Assembly: GCA_910593695.2 (NCBI GenBank)
Contig: OU343055.1
Location: forward strand, 26,965,020-27,029,019
Direction: 5' to 3'
Length of the DNA: 64,000 bases
From: Ocypus olens
Taxonomy: Eukaryota > Arthropoda > Insecta > Coleoptera > Staphylinidae
The notes beneath the pieces were generated by a model. It saw only the letters and a program-made list of their open reading frames with translations, searched no databases and was not told where the DNA came from. Every line of letters starts with the position of its first letter. Position 1 is the first letter of the stretch. Positions 45,655 to 56,564 of the stretch are shown piece by piece. A program made the position numbers and the translations under genes.

Positions 45655-46500
45655 AATTCCTAACATGTAAAGAATCATGGCACACTTGAGGTTTTTTTAA
45701 ATGAACATACGATACTTTAACAGTATACTTTGGAACTTTCTCATTTTCTATCTGATTCTATCTACATAAACTTACTACCTTTTCTACTCACACAGTCATA
45801 GATTCCCTGATTGTACTTCCGTGCCTATTGAAGATAAAAATTTGGGCCTACTATTAACAATGGTGTCGGTCAGTGGCGTGCGGTCCATGGAAGCGGTGGA
45901 AGCAGTGCTTCCCTTAGAAAAATTAATGTAAAATGATTTTTCATTAAGTAAATCAGAGCAATATTTTTCTTTAGGATAATTGAGGAAAACGGTCCATGGG
46001 GAACATAAATTACTGCGAGTGTGTTGAAGTTGCAGGGCCAGGCGCCTCTGGAGTCTGGACGCTGCGTTCTCGCGCGCTTCTTTATGATGGAATCGGAACG
46101 ACTCGAATGTCGCCACCGTGGCGGTGATCTATTAGTTATATTTTCAAATCGTTTAGACTCTCGGAAAGCGGCAATCGCGACCGCTTCTTTACCGTTACTA
46201 TTAAATAAATCATCACTGCGGAATTAAAAACACGTGTGCAGTTGCGGTGGGTGAATGTGAATTTTAAATTTGACTACGAAAGTAAAAACTTTACTTGACA
46301 TTTTAATGAAAATTTCTATGAACAGAACAAGTGGTTAACCGGGTGCAAGAACACTGTAAAACTGTTTTGTTGACCTTGTATTTGATTTAATATTAATGAC
46401 AAATCTGTATTTGTGTCCGCGGCTATTGCGACTTGAAAAATTTGCATAAAAACGTTGAAAGACAGTCATTAAGCAAATCTCATTTAGAAGCCGTATTTAA

Positions 46501-47856
46501 CACGTTCAGCGCCACCCATGTTAAAATAATTATATTGACATAGGCCCGCGTGGTCCGCCGATAACCCACACTTTTACTGCTGGACCGGGTGGGGCGCATG
46601 TAGCCCACAACTGGTATATTTTATCATGCGAAATATAGGTACTGGTCCACTATTTTGCGAATTGTGGCGTACACAGTCGGACTGCGGATAAAATTCTCTC
46701 AGATCTAAAAAAATGTCCTGATTTCGAGCACAAGAATTATTTTTATGAAATCATTAAAAACCCATTTTTTTAAAATATGTTTATTATAATCTATAAGTCG
46801 TACATCGACTTATAGATTAGTCGACATTCAAATAATAAACAGACTTAAAATTTATTAATATAATAATAAAATAACTTAAATAATCATTGTAAAATATGGA
46901 TTACATTGTAAGACACTCAAATTTAATAATATAAGTATAAAATAACATAAATGATCATGGTATGACATGAATTTCGTTGTAACATGACATACAAACAAAT
47001 GGGTTTTCTGCACACATCGAACAAAATGTTGTCACTTTCTTGGTATCATTACGAGCAGCATTCTCCCCGCACCATCTTTCATATTTTTTTCGTAACAATG
47101 TTTACATCTTCAACGAACTTTTCTTTTTCTGCTGTCCACCATTGTTGTGGTTTCTAATTTATGGCGGGGCTTTTTGGTATTCTTTGAGCTGATGGAATTA
47201 ATCAAATCTATCCGTTGGAAACTAAAATTTAATATATCCATCGTAATAATTTCCCGAAATCGAGTAACTGTCATTTTACTTCCAGTCTTCATCTTGTAGA
47301 GCACAAAGGCGTTTACAACTGACGTGACAAGTAAAATTTGAAAGGCCACTTTATGGTACCATCTTATCTACGCCGAATCGGTCGTTAATGGGGTTCCAGG
47401 GATTATGTCATATTATTTTCTAAAACCATTTACAGATCTAAATACGCAATCTGGATAAATACGCAAATTACCGTCCGAATTACCACGTCGTATACCTGCC
47501 TTGGACAATGGGGTCTAAATGATTAATTACACGTACCTATTAACTGTAATTTGCTTTTGATTTTTTTTAATTAAAATTTGATAAATAATAATAATAATTA
47601 ATTTCATCTCTATTTTGCTAAATTGACATTTGTGAGAATGGACTAGTAGTTCAAAATAGGATAACTACTGCACCGCATGAGCATATTACAAGCCTCAGAA
47701 CAATTCACGAAGGGACCAAGTGGGCGCCCGCGGTGCATGCGGGTGTCCTAAAAATAATGCAATTTTTGGTAATATAGGTACTACATTGTATAGATGCGTG
47801 TCTACAAATAACTTAAAAACGTGGGCCGCCGGCAGCCCACTTGGCGCTTAAACGTG
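46501..47856 (-). mobile_element. piggyBac element nested in the outer hAT
   Basis: TTAA lies at both edges (46497-46500 and 47857-47860). Terminal inverted repeats are CACGTTCAGCGCCA and its partner TGGCGCTTAAACGTG. At 1356 bp it is internally deleted relative to an autonomous piggyBac (usually over 2 kb). The minus strand encodes the transposase C-terminus. It sits between two codons of the host transposase. Confidence 0.9.
46960..47400 (-). pseudogene. piggyBac transposase C-terminal fragment
   Basis: Minus strand from about 47400: FGVDKM, the remnant of the MGGVDKxD block, then in another frame IRWYHKVAFQILLVTSVVNAF and VLYKMKTG, MTVTRFREIIT, KRKVR. Finally, across a frameshift, CKHCYEKN followed by VTTFCSMCAENPFVCMSCYNEIH. 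This is the cysteine-rich C-terminal domain of piggyBac transposases. The catalytic aspartates upstream have been lost in the internal deletion, except possibly the D of GVDK. Not functional. Confidence 0.8.
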
Positions 47857-48855
47857 TTAAAGAAAAAACATTCGGCAAAACACGTATTGAACAGGGTTTG
47901 GATTCTCAACTCAGTTTAAGTCATAGACAACATTATGAATTAGTTATTAAAAACAGGAGTATTTTAAAAAGATTAATTGACGTCACTTGTTATCTCGCCG
48001 AACATGAACTCAGTTTCAGAGGGCACAATAAAGGTCATGACTCCTCAAACCGAAAAAATTGCATGGATTTACTTCATGAATTTACTTGGCAAAATATGAT
48101 AAGACATTAAACCTCCATCTGGATCAGTCCTTCACAGTATTTTGCGAAACCTCTAATCCAATTCAAAACGACTTGATAAACTGTTCAGGTTGTGTAGTAT
48201 TGGAAACAATTAAAAATGAAATCTTAGACGAAACTGCAGACATTACTAAGTTATGTCAGCTTTCTGTGGCTGTGCGGTATGTGAAAAAAGATACAACTGT
48301 TCAAGAGAGGTTTTTCGGATTTTTGGATACTACGGCAGACAGAACGGCTGAAGCGATGTATAAAATGGTATGCAGTATTGTACAAAATAACATTAATAGT
48401 AGTACGAAATTAGTAGCTCAAAGCTACGATGGAGCAGCTGTAATGGCAGGACCCTTAGGTAGAGTCCAACATAAATTAAAAGAAACTTTTAATACCGCAA
48501 TTTTTGTACACTGTTTTGCTCATAGACTGAAGTGCTATCCCAGTCTGTTGGTAGTATTAAGAATGCAGGGTATTTTTTTAACCTTGGGTGGATTGATGGA
48601 GAACGCACGCGTTAAATCAGTAATGGGGAAACTACGGCCCGCGGGCCAAGTCCGGCCCGCGGAAAGGTTTAATCCGGCCCGTTTAAGAGTGCTGTCGTGA
48701 AAATGTTTTAACGCGTTCTTACTTCGTAATGTGACGACCCGCATAAAAACTACCTGCGGCGATATTCAAAACACAATAGTATTCTGGACAAATCCATCCG
48801 ACCTAAACAGATGACTCATCTTCGCTCGAAACTTCCAGACACTCTCGCAGGTAGG

Positions 48856-48890
48856 TATAAATACAAGCGAGGCCGCCCGAAGATCAGTTA
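48856..48890 (+). promoter_or_regulatory. Core promoter of the inner hAT transposase
   Basis: TATAAATA at 48856 is followed 30 bp later by the arthropod initiator TCAGTT, with its A at 48886. This is correct TATA-to-start spacing and lies about 180 bp upstream of the transposase ATG at 49064. Confidence 0.6.
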
Positions 48891-49063
48891 GTTAGCGACT
48901 TAGTCAGTCATCTGCAACGACCCGCTGTGACTCGAGTAATTGTTTGTGTAATCCCCCAAACTCCCAGTGCCCCAACAAACTCCCGCGTAAGAGCATTAGT
49001 TAGCAGTAAGCTTTCGTCAATTGCGTTTCTGTGTGTTGTTCTCCGTAGTAGGTAACGTCTAAA

Positions 49064-50888
49064 ATGGATGTTAAAAAAAGAAAAGTGGATTCAGAATGTC
49101 GAGTTTTTAAAGAAGAATGGACGTGGAAATATTTCTTTACTTTATTTAAAGAAAAACCTGTGTGCTTACTTTGCAATACAACTGTTGCAGTTTTAAAAGA
49201 ATATAACATTCAACGCCATTTCAAGAGCAAACATGAAAACCACTCCTACTCATCGTTAAGTGAAGAGGTCAAAAAAATTAAATCGAAAGATTTAATAAAA
49301 AAATTATCAAGTCAACAACAATTATTTCAGAGAGCTAATCATTCTCAAAGATGCGCTACGAAAGCCAGTTATGTGTTGGCTTATAATATTACTAAATCTA
49401 ATAAAGCATTTTCAGATGGTGAATTTATAAAGCAGTGCATGATAGATGTGTGCGATATTATGTGCCCTGACAAGAAAAAGGATTTTCAGTCACTGTCTCT
49501 CTCAAGAAGAACAATCACCGAGAGTATTGAAAATATTGATAAAAATCTAATTTCACAACTGACTACAAAAACTCAAAAATTTCTTTTTTATTCAATTACC
49601 ATGGATGAAAGTACAGATATCAGCGATACTGCGCAGTTACTCATATTTGTAAGAGGAATCAACTCCCACTTTGAAATTACAGAAGAACTTGCAGGGCTGT
49701 AGTCAATGAAAGGAACAACGACTGGTGCCGATATATTTTGTGAATTTGAAAATTGCATCGATAAACTTCGTTTACCTATTGACAAGCTATGTAATGTAAC
49801 TACAGATGGTGCTCCTAATATGGTTGGAATCAATCAAGGATTTGTTGGGAAATTTAATTCTAAGAATCCCGAAAATGATGTTGTTTTTTTGCATTGCCTT
49901 ATACATCAGGATGCTCTCTGTAAATCGGCTTTAGATATTGACCATATACTTAATATTGTTGTAAAACTAGTAAATATGATTCGTTCCAGAGGATTATTAC
50001 ATCGCCAGTTTCAACAGTTTTTGGGGTCCGTACATGCTGAGCATTCCGATATCCTGTATTATTCAAAAGTTCATTGGTTAAGTGCTGGAAAAGTATTTGA
50101 AAGAATTTGGGATTTAAAAGACGATATTGTGAATTTTCTTCTTGATAAAGACATTTATAATCAATTTGACGTCTTAGAAAACGAAACGTGGCTTTCTGAT
50201 TTCGCTTTTTTCACAGACCTCGTACACATGAATAAACTTAATCTCATATTGCAAGGAAAAAATCAGTTTCTTCACGATATTTGGCAATAACTGAAAAGTT
50301 TCAAATTATAGTTATTATTATTTGCTAATCAAATCTCTAAATCTGATTTTTCTCATGTTCCAAGAATACAATCTATTCACTATATCAAACAATAAGATTA
50401 AAAAATACGAAATTAATTTGAGAAAACTATCTACAGAATTTGAAAGGAGATTTCAGGACTTTAGAAAAATGGAACCAGAGTTTAATATTTTTGCGACCCC
50501 ATTCTATGTTAATTACGAAAAAGTTGATGCAAAATTTCAACTTAAGTTAATAGAACTGAACTGTAATACTCTCCTGAAACACACTTTTCATGCAGTACCA
50601 TTACTAGAATTTTATAAAAATTTAAGTCCAGATAATTTCCCAAATCTAATTACTCATGCAATGAAGATAATGACAATGTTCGGCTCATCTTATATATGCG
50701 AACAAATCTTTTCAACAATGAAGCTTAGAAAAACTTCTTTAAGAAACAGAATTACAGATGAGCACCTTTCATCAGTTTTAAGAATTTCTGCTTCGCAAAT
50801 GGATCCGGACTATGATGAAATTTTGATGAAACAGTCTCAATTTCATTTTTCTCATGCACCATCAACCAGTAATGACACCAGAAAATAA
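49064..50888 (+). pseudogene. Inner hAT transposase (GTF2IRD2/ZBED-like), lightly broken
   Basis: About 600 codons from ATG at 49064. The N-terminal BED-like zinc finger reads FFTLFKEKPVCLLCNTTVAVL then YNIQRHFKSKHEN, giving C-x2-C and H-x4-H. The DDE region has FYSITMDESTDISDTAQLL (first D block), then a TAG at 49700-49702 in frame, LCNVTTDGAPNMVG (second D), and FLHCLIHQDALC. Two further stops and a frameshift fall between 50288 and 50330. The C-terminal hATC dimerisation domain (AMKIMTMFGSSYICEQIFS, then LRKTSLRNRITDEHL) is intact to the TAA at 50888. Only about three stops and one frame change separate it from an open frame, far less decay than its host, consistent with later arrival. Confidence 0.88.
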
Positions 50889-52188
50889 AGTGATAATACT
50901 TCACATCAAGAACTACACTAAATTCATTTAATATTTTGTGCTTATAATTTTGTTACCTTTTGCTTTTTTACTATTAAAATAATAAGTGTATGTAATAATA
51001 TATGTATATGTTTATAGAAAACATAAATTAGTTAACAATTAAGCATTATTCTTTGGCCCGCTACGATTGTCTAATTATTACAAATAGCCCGTCTTAAAAA
51101 AAGTTTCCCCACCACTGCGTTAAATGAAATGTTAAAAAAAAGTTTTATAAGGCCATATTTAACACGCTGGAATTATTATGGCAGACTGGTTAGTTCAGTT
51201 TATGATTATCGAGAATCTTTAATATTACTATTTGAAAATATATTAAATAACGAAAGCGACTGGCATCCCGAGACTACAAACGGCGCAAGAGCTTATTCAG
51301 AGTTCTTCAAGAATGATTTCAATTTTACTTTCTTACTCAACTTGTTTTAAGATATTTTTCCATATACAGACGTTTTATACGAAGTTTTACAAACAAAATC
51401 AAATGATATTGGTTTTTGTATTACAAAAATTGCAGAGTTTGAACAAAATCTCCTTTGACATCGAGACAAAGAGTTGGTCTGGAATAGAACGAAGGCAGAA
51501 AATTCTCAACCTCAATATAAACGTCTTCGAATTGACAAAGTTAGCGATCTTACAACTTCGTATCGGCGGCTTTTTGCGGAAATAATTGTCAATATGGTTC
51601 AACGAATACGAGACAGATTTAAAAATTTTAGTGATTTAAAATTTGTGGAATTGTACAATTTTAAGTACAGAGATTCGCCTTTTCCTGAAGAAGCCCTACA
51701 TACCTTAGAAGTTAATTATAGTAATTTTGTTTGATAAACATGCTTTGCGATCTCAACTTTGTGTTTTATATACATCTCCTGAAGCAGCTACAAACAATCT
51801 TCTAGGAATGTTACAATTTTTAAAAGAAACTGGACTAGATAAAGCATATTGTGAAGTGACTGGACTTTGTGAATTAGTATTAACTATACTAGCTACCAGT
51901 GCTTCGGTAGAACGTAGTTTTTTAGTTTTAAAACGTATTAAAAACTCCATGAGAAATTCTACAGGAGAAAAAAGACTCTTAAATTTGGCTACATTTTCGA
52001 TAGAAAAGGATCTTGCCGAGAACCTATCTCAAAACCCCAAATGTTATGAAGACGTTATAAATGGATTTTGAAAAGAAAATAGAAGAATAGAACTTCATTA
52101 TAAAGGTAAGGTAAGGTAACTAAATTTAACTCACTTTTCTTGATTGCTTTCCTACTTTAAAATTCCACCGCAAGCCACTAGTGTCGGT

Positions 52189-54165
52189 AAAGTTTATTCG
52201 AAATATTTTGTATCGTTCTGCATTATCTATCTTTTTCGAGCTATCCTGCATGGCTTCTGCACGAGCTTGGTGCATATGTGACTTTTGTTGCCACTAAATT
52301 TCTTAAATCATTTTTATTTGAGCTTAAATCGTGAGATTTAGTGTCACTGGTTGAGCACTAATTGCTGGTTGACAGTTTGAACACTACATTTTATTCTGAG
52401 CTAAAAACCCTTCTGAAACGGTCTTCCTTTACAGGCTCAAAATGTTTATGCTTACGAGATTCGATATATTAAAATCATGATTGAAGCACACTCTGGATTT
52501 TTTAGTCTGCTATAATGACTTACATAAGTATGGTCATGAACTGATTTTGCCAATTTTATTCGGGCGGTTATGATATTTTCTTTATGTTGATCTTCTTTCT
52601 GAAATCTGTTTTGATATTTATTAGTTTTACTCGTTTAATCAAGTTCTGTAGACCAGGTACGTCTAAAAATTCTTACTTGCAAATTTGAATATTAATCTCA
52701 CTTACTTTTACATTATTGGTGAAATTCCTTACAGATTCTTCTCTTTTTATTTCCTTTCTCTTGTGGCTTGTAACTTTTATTGATGAAAATAAATATTATT
52801 TTTTCTGATTGAAACAATATCGAGTAATATTGCCTTAGTTACGATTTGTCATAACATACTTATATTACCCTAGAGAAATATGAAGTGCTCATATTTCTCT
52901 AGGAAAATATAAACATGAAAAAAATGTCATTAGGAACTTCTCGCAAGAATTTTTTTAATTGCTCTCGGGACAACACCTCCGATTTTTTAGGAAGGTATCT
53001 TTTATGGAGTTTACAGCTTTGGATTTTACCGGAACCAAACATTCACGGTCTTTCTTCGCTTGCGTTAACACATAGTTTGACATTTCACCAATTTATGAAA
53101 CAAAGCAAAAATCAAAACAAGTAAACTATGATATTTACAAACAAGGCCCTTATCAACGTTACCGATCCGATAAATTAAAAATTTACAAACCAATATTTTC
53201 CCATTTACAGAACAATATTCTTTCAATCAGAAAAAAACTATTGATTACAACACGGGAAATATGAATACATTTTCATTTTCCCTTGGTGGTCTATACATAT
53301 ACATGTAACTAGCCAACCTCGGGAAATATACTATTCATATTTCCCTAGTTGTAATAATAGCTATTGATTCTCTTATGTTCATAGATTCCAAAATGTATTG
53401 AAGATTTTTGGCTCTTTGCTTTTTAAGCAATTTCCTACATTATTTTTTTGCTTTTACAAGACTCTCCAATCGGTCAATAGTCTATTTTTCCTGAGTGTCA
53501 TAGACGATTGCGTGAAATTTAAAATACTCTAATATAGGTATGGTTAAAAATCGGTTATTTTACAATATACAATTAATTTTTGAACTTGTATCTGGCATAT
53601 GCATTGTGATTTTAAACGTCACCAATTTAAAATTGATAAATCCTTAGCTTTGTTGTGTTTGCTCCTTTGTGTTCAGTTCCAAATATATATTTTTTTATTT
53701 TAGTTGTTTTGTCAATTTATTTTGTTTGCATTTCAGCAAATTTCTGCCAATGTGGGACTAGCAAGAAATATTACTTCTTTATTCTGGCCTTCCAAATTTC
53801 TTTAAGATTGGCCAAAGCTTCTACGTTTTCTTGCTCAAGATTTTTGTCTGTCCTCATTGTTTACTTTCCTCAAACGGTTAGTAGAATTATTTTCTGGGGA
53901 TAAAACTTATCCTTGGTTTTCATTTTTATTGGAATATTGGTTCCATGTTTTACTTTTTTTACGGATTTTCTGAAGAAGAAAAAATAAGTCGGAAAGGCCC
54001 CAAGCCACTTTAAGGACGTGTATATTTATTTCAAATTTAATATCTGGTTAATCTTAAAAATATATTTATGAACATGAACAGACACAGTATTTTATTTGTT
54101 AACGAAAAATGATCGAAAATCCACATTTTATGTTTATTTTCTAAAAAACGAAATAATCTATTTTT
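52189..54165. other. No gene; two small palindromes
   Basis: A perfect hairpin CCTAGAGAAATATGA / TCATATTTCTCTAGG lies at about 52870-52903. A related inverted pair (GGGAAATATGAAT near 53255 and ATTCATATTTCCC near 53332) frames about 80 bp. Otherwise AT-rich with no coding support. Confidence 0.45.
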
Positions 54166-54544
54166 AACATCTAATATATAAAATTTTCGTGTCACAGTGT
54201 TTGTAACAAAACTCCTCCGAAACGGCTTGACCGATTCTTATGAAATTTTCTGTGTATATTTAGTAGGTCTGAGAATGGGACGTAAACTATTTTTCATACC
54301 CCTAAGTGGTAAGGGTGGTCCACCGCAAATTTTTTATTTAAATTTTTTGGACAAAATTTTTTATTTTAATTTTTTTATGATTCGGCATTAAAAAATACAT
54401 ATAACCCTAAATTTCGACTCTTCTACCATCAACCCCTGTTTTTTAATAGCGATTTTAGTACTTTATAAATTTTCTACTTTCGGCGATCGCTCGATCAGTT
54501 ATTCCGGCGAGACATCTACCGCCCCGAACAGCACTCTCTAACGT

Positions 54545-54858
54545 TTTCGGCCATTATCGTCACCAGTTTATTAGCTTAATCTTAATGGGCCACATGCGGC
54601 GCAGCGCAGCGGAGCCGTTGTCTGTCACCAGTTATTGCCTTAATATATATGGATCATGCACGGACGACGGCGCAGCGCAGCCGTCGTTCGTCACCAGTTT
54701 ATTTGCTTAATTTTAATGGGCCACAAACGGACGATGGCGCATCGCATCGGAGCCGTCGTACGTCACCTGTTATCTGCCTTAATATATATGGACCATGCAC
54801 GCACGACGGCGCAGCGCAGCGGAGCCGTCGTTCGTCACCAGTTATCTGCCTTAATATA
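54545..54858 (+). repeat. GC-rich tandem array, two alternating unit types
   Basis: Units of roughly 65-75 bp share CGGCGCAGCGCAGCGGAGCC and TCGTCACCAGTT. They alternate between one with TTAATATATATGGACCATG and one with TTAATTTTAATGGGCCACA. The array resumes after the inserted element at 55654-55770. Open frames across it are repeat artefacts. Confidence 0.75.
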
Positions 54859-55654
54859 TAGGGTGTTTCAGACCACCCGTTCACCCCAAATATCTCTTGA
54901 AATACGAATCGGATCGAGATTAAAAAAAATGTCCAAAAATGTTTTTTGAGCCCTATCATGTGGTGTGAAATGTGAACCCCCCCTTGGTCGGGGAGGGGGT
55001 AACTTTGAAATCTTAAATAGGAACTCCTAATTTTTATTATATTTTTATATTAGGTTTTTATCCGAAAAAAAAATGTTCGATGAGCGACAGATGGCGCTAT
55101 ATTCGGCAAAAACCTTTATTGAATTATATTTATTTCTCGCATCAAATGATAGATTACGGCATTTTTTACGTAGTCTTTTTTTAAATAAGGCGTTGATAGA
55201 AGTCATTCGTAATTTTATGTCAGAAATAAGCAAAAAAAAAAATTCTTTGTAAAAAAAAATCCTAGAAACAAATAAAAATCAATTTTATTATCAAATTCTA
55301 TTCTATTCTTTTCTATTGTGGTAATTTATGAATGTTTGTAAAAACAAACAGGACTTTTTTAATAATAAAAATTTTTTTTTGAAAAAAATATTTTTTTTTG
55401 CTAATCGAAAAAAATGTTTCGAATAAAAACCTAATATATTTTAGAGTAGAAGCCAAATCTGCTATAAAAAATAGGGGTACCTATTTAAGATTTTAGTTAC
55501 CCCCCACCCAGCCCCAGGGGGGAGGGGTGGTGGTTTAAATTTCACACCACATAATAGAGCTCAAAAAAAAAATTAGATGCATATTTTTGTATGTCAATCC
55601 GATTTTTATTTCGCGAGATATTTGGGGTGTACGGGTGATCTGAAACACCCGGTA
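54859..55654. mobile_element. Inverted-repeat element nested in the Helitron array
   Basis: The left TAGGGTGTTTCAGACCACCC and right GGGTGATCTGAAACACCCGG ends are inverted. The arms run about 220 bp (54860-55080 and 55394-55653) and share CACCCCAAATATCTC, CACACCAC and TTTTTATYCGAAA stretches or their complements. Comparison with intact array units shows TATA duplicated at the insertion site. About 796 bp. Non-coding. Confidence 0.75.
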
Positions 55655-56070
55655 TATGGACCATGCACGGACGACGGCGCAGCGGAGCGGAGCCGTCCTT
55701 CGTCACCAGTCACCTTGCTTGATTTTTAAGGGCTACGAACGGACAACGGCGCAGCGGAATAGTTACTTTGCTCAATTCATGATTATGGTATCGATTTTAA
55801 TACGTTGGCAGAAAATAAAACGAACAATGTTGTCTATCATAGAGCATTACAATAATAAACACTATGTTTTTAAATATATATTTTTTAAATTAACTATACG
55901 AATTCGAATTCAATATTTATAGTTAAGACAGGACAACGTCTGTCGGGTCAGCTAGTAATAGTATATTAAGTATCAAGGGCGGTACATGCGTTATAGGTGG
56001 AGGGTAATAGTGTATTTTCTTTAATGACACTCCGAAAATGTGATTTTGTCAAGTCGGCTAATGCGCACCG

Positions 56071-56484
56071 GTGTGCCATGATTTTTATTTATTTTTTTAA
56101 TTAAGTTGGCACACATATTACGAATTAACGTACAAAACGTCAGATCTTTCTAAAAGTCACAATTATTCCGTGGTCACAATGGTTTACAGTAACCAGCAAA
56201 AAACGTTACTATTTCGAAGTTATTTCCGAAATGGGACTAAAGTGGAAGGAAATCATGATCTGTTATGTCTCCGTAAACCAGGAAGTGGTAGACCAGTCAA
56301 ACGTACCCAGGATGCTATTAACACAGTTAAAGAAATTTTGGAAGATGAACCTACGATTTCTCTGCGTCGTTTGTCACAGCAAATAAATTTATCGGTAGGA
56401 ACGTAACACCTCATTATGTGTTATCAACTTAAATTTTTAAAAATAAAAAATTATGGCACACTTGAGGTTTTTTTAATGAACATA
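56071..56484 (+). mobile_element. Mariner-type element, second copy of the 44391-45710 family
   Basis: GTGTGCCATGATTTTTATTT at the left and TGGCACACTTGAGG at the right are inverted. The right end reaches AATGAACATAG as in the other copy, while the left terminal ~20 bp is lost. It encodes a transposase N-terminus. Confidence 0.65.
56179..56406 (+). pseudogene. Mariner-type transposase N-terminal fragment
   Basis: Reads MVYSNQQKTLL, then LRKPGSGRPVKRTQDAINTV and KEILEDEPTISLRRLSQQIN. The GRPVKRT hinge followed by a SLRRLSQQIN helix-turn-helix is typical of the DNA-binding half of insect mariner-type transposases. It stops at 56404-56406, just before the expected rest of the helix-turn-helix and the DDE domain. 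Confidence 0.6.
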
Positions 56485-56564
56485 GTTTATAACGGAGCCA
56501 TGTGGCATAAGTTGATCGAACGCCCGGAGAGCAAAGCTTGTAAATTAAAGAAAATTATTTAGCA

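Larger units (their letters stand above)
44391..45710 (-). mobile_element. Mariner-type element split by a hammerhead-bearing insertion
   Basis: The ends GTATGTTCATTAAAAAAA and TTTTTTTAAATGAACATAC are inverted, and both continue to AAGTGTGCCATGA or its complement. A second copy lies at 56071-56484. After removing the 788-bp insertion and one target duplication, the element is 520 bp. It encodes part of a transposase N-terminus on the minus strand. Confidence 0.75.
48618..51117 (+). mobile_element. Inner hAT transposon (GTF2IRD2-like), 2500 bp
   Basis: Ends CAGTAATGGGGAAACT and AGTTTCCCCACCACTG form a 16-bp inverted repeat with two mismatches. Perfect 8-bp target duplication CGTTAAAT at 48610-48617 and 51118-51125. 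The subterminal GGCCCGC repeats near both ends are typical of this hAT group. It carries an almost complete transposase and its own promoter. Confidence 0.92.
46330..52071 (+). pseudogene. Outer hAT transposase, broken by two transposons
   Basis: The TTF zinc-finger region reads KWLTGCKNTVKLFC then stop (TGA at 46371, where tryptophan is usual) and PC. It continues with SHLEAVF up to the piggyBac at 46501 and resumes at 47861 with KEKTFGKTRIEQGL, then NRSILKRLIDVTCYLAEHEL and SFRGHNKG. From 48086 it has the DDE-domain blocks GFLDTTADRTAEAM, QSYDGAAVMAG and FVHCFAHRL. The inner hAT interrupts at 48618. From 51129 it resumes with LTRWNYYGRLVSSVYDYRE and ends with the hATC dimerisation domain around TSASVERSFLVLKRIKN. 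Several frameshifts exist beyond the insertions, including near 48090 and at the inner insertion junction. Confidence 0.85.
45871..52180 (+). mobile_element. Outer hAT transposon (TTF/ZMYM1-like), host of two nested insertions
   Basis: The left end CAGTGGCGTGCGG and right end CCGCAAGCCACTA are inverted repeats with two mismatches over 13 bp. The 8-bp target duplication GTGTCGGT is perfect at 45863-45870 and 52181-52188. Total 6310 bp, of which 1360 bp (piggyBac plus TTAA) and 2508 bp (inner hAT plus duplication) are insertions, leaving about 2.4 kb of original element. It carries one transposase pseudogene on the plus strand. Confidence 0.9.
54170..55955 (+). mobile_element. Non-autonomous Helitron
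   Basis: The 5' end TCTAATATATAAAATTTTCG then TGTCACAGTGTTTGT starts with TC, as Helitrons do. The 3' end has the hairpin GACAG-(8 nt)-CTGTC followed by GGGTCAGCTAG, ending CTAG. It lies between A (54169) and T (55956), the Helitron target. No Rep/helicase is encoded. The interior is a GC-rich tandem array split by an inverted-repeat element. Confidence 0.85.
55968..56560 (+). repeat. Interspersed repeat family B, copy 2, split by a mariner-type element
   Basis: Matches 35040-35515 on both sides of the insertion at 56071-56484: ATAGTATATTAAGTAT and AATGACACTCCGAAAATGTG on the left, AACGGAGCCATG and AAGCTTGTAAATTAAAG on the right. Confidence 0.6.

Noticed and set aside
54649..54949. Overlapping open frames with repeated RRSSPV-like peptides
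   Set aside because: Direct consequence of the GC-rich tandem array in the Helitron; different frames all stay open.
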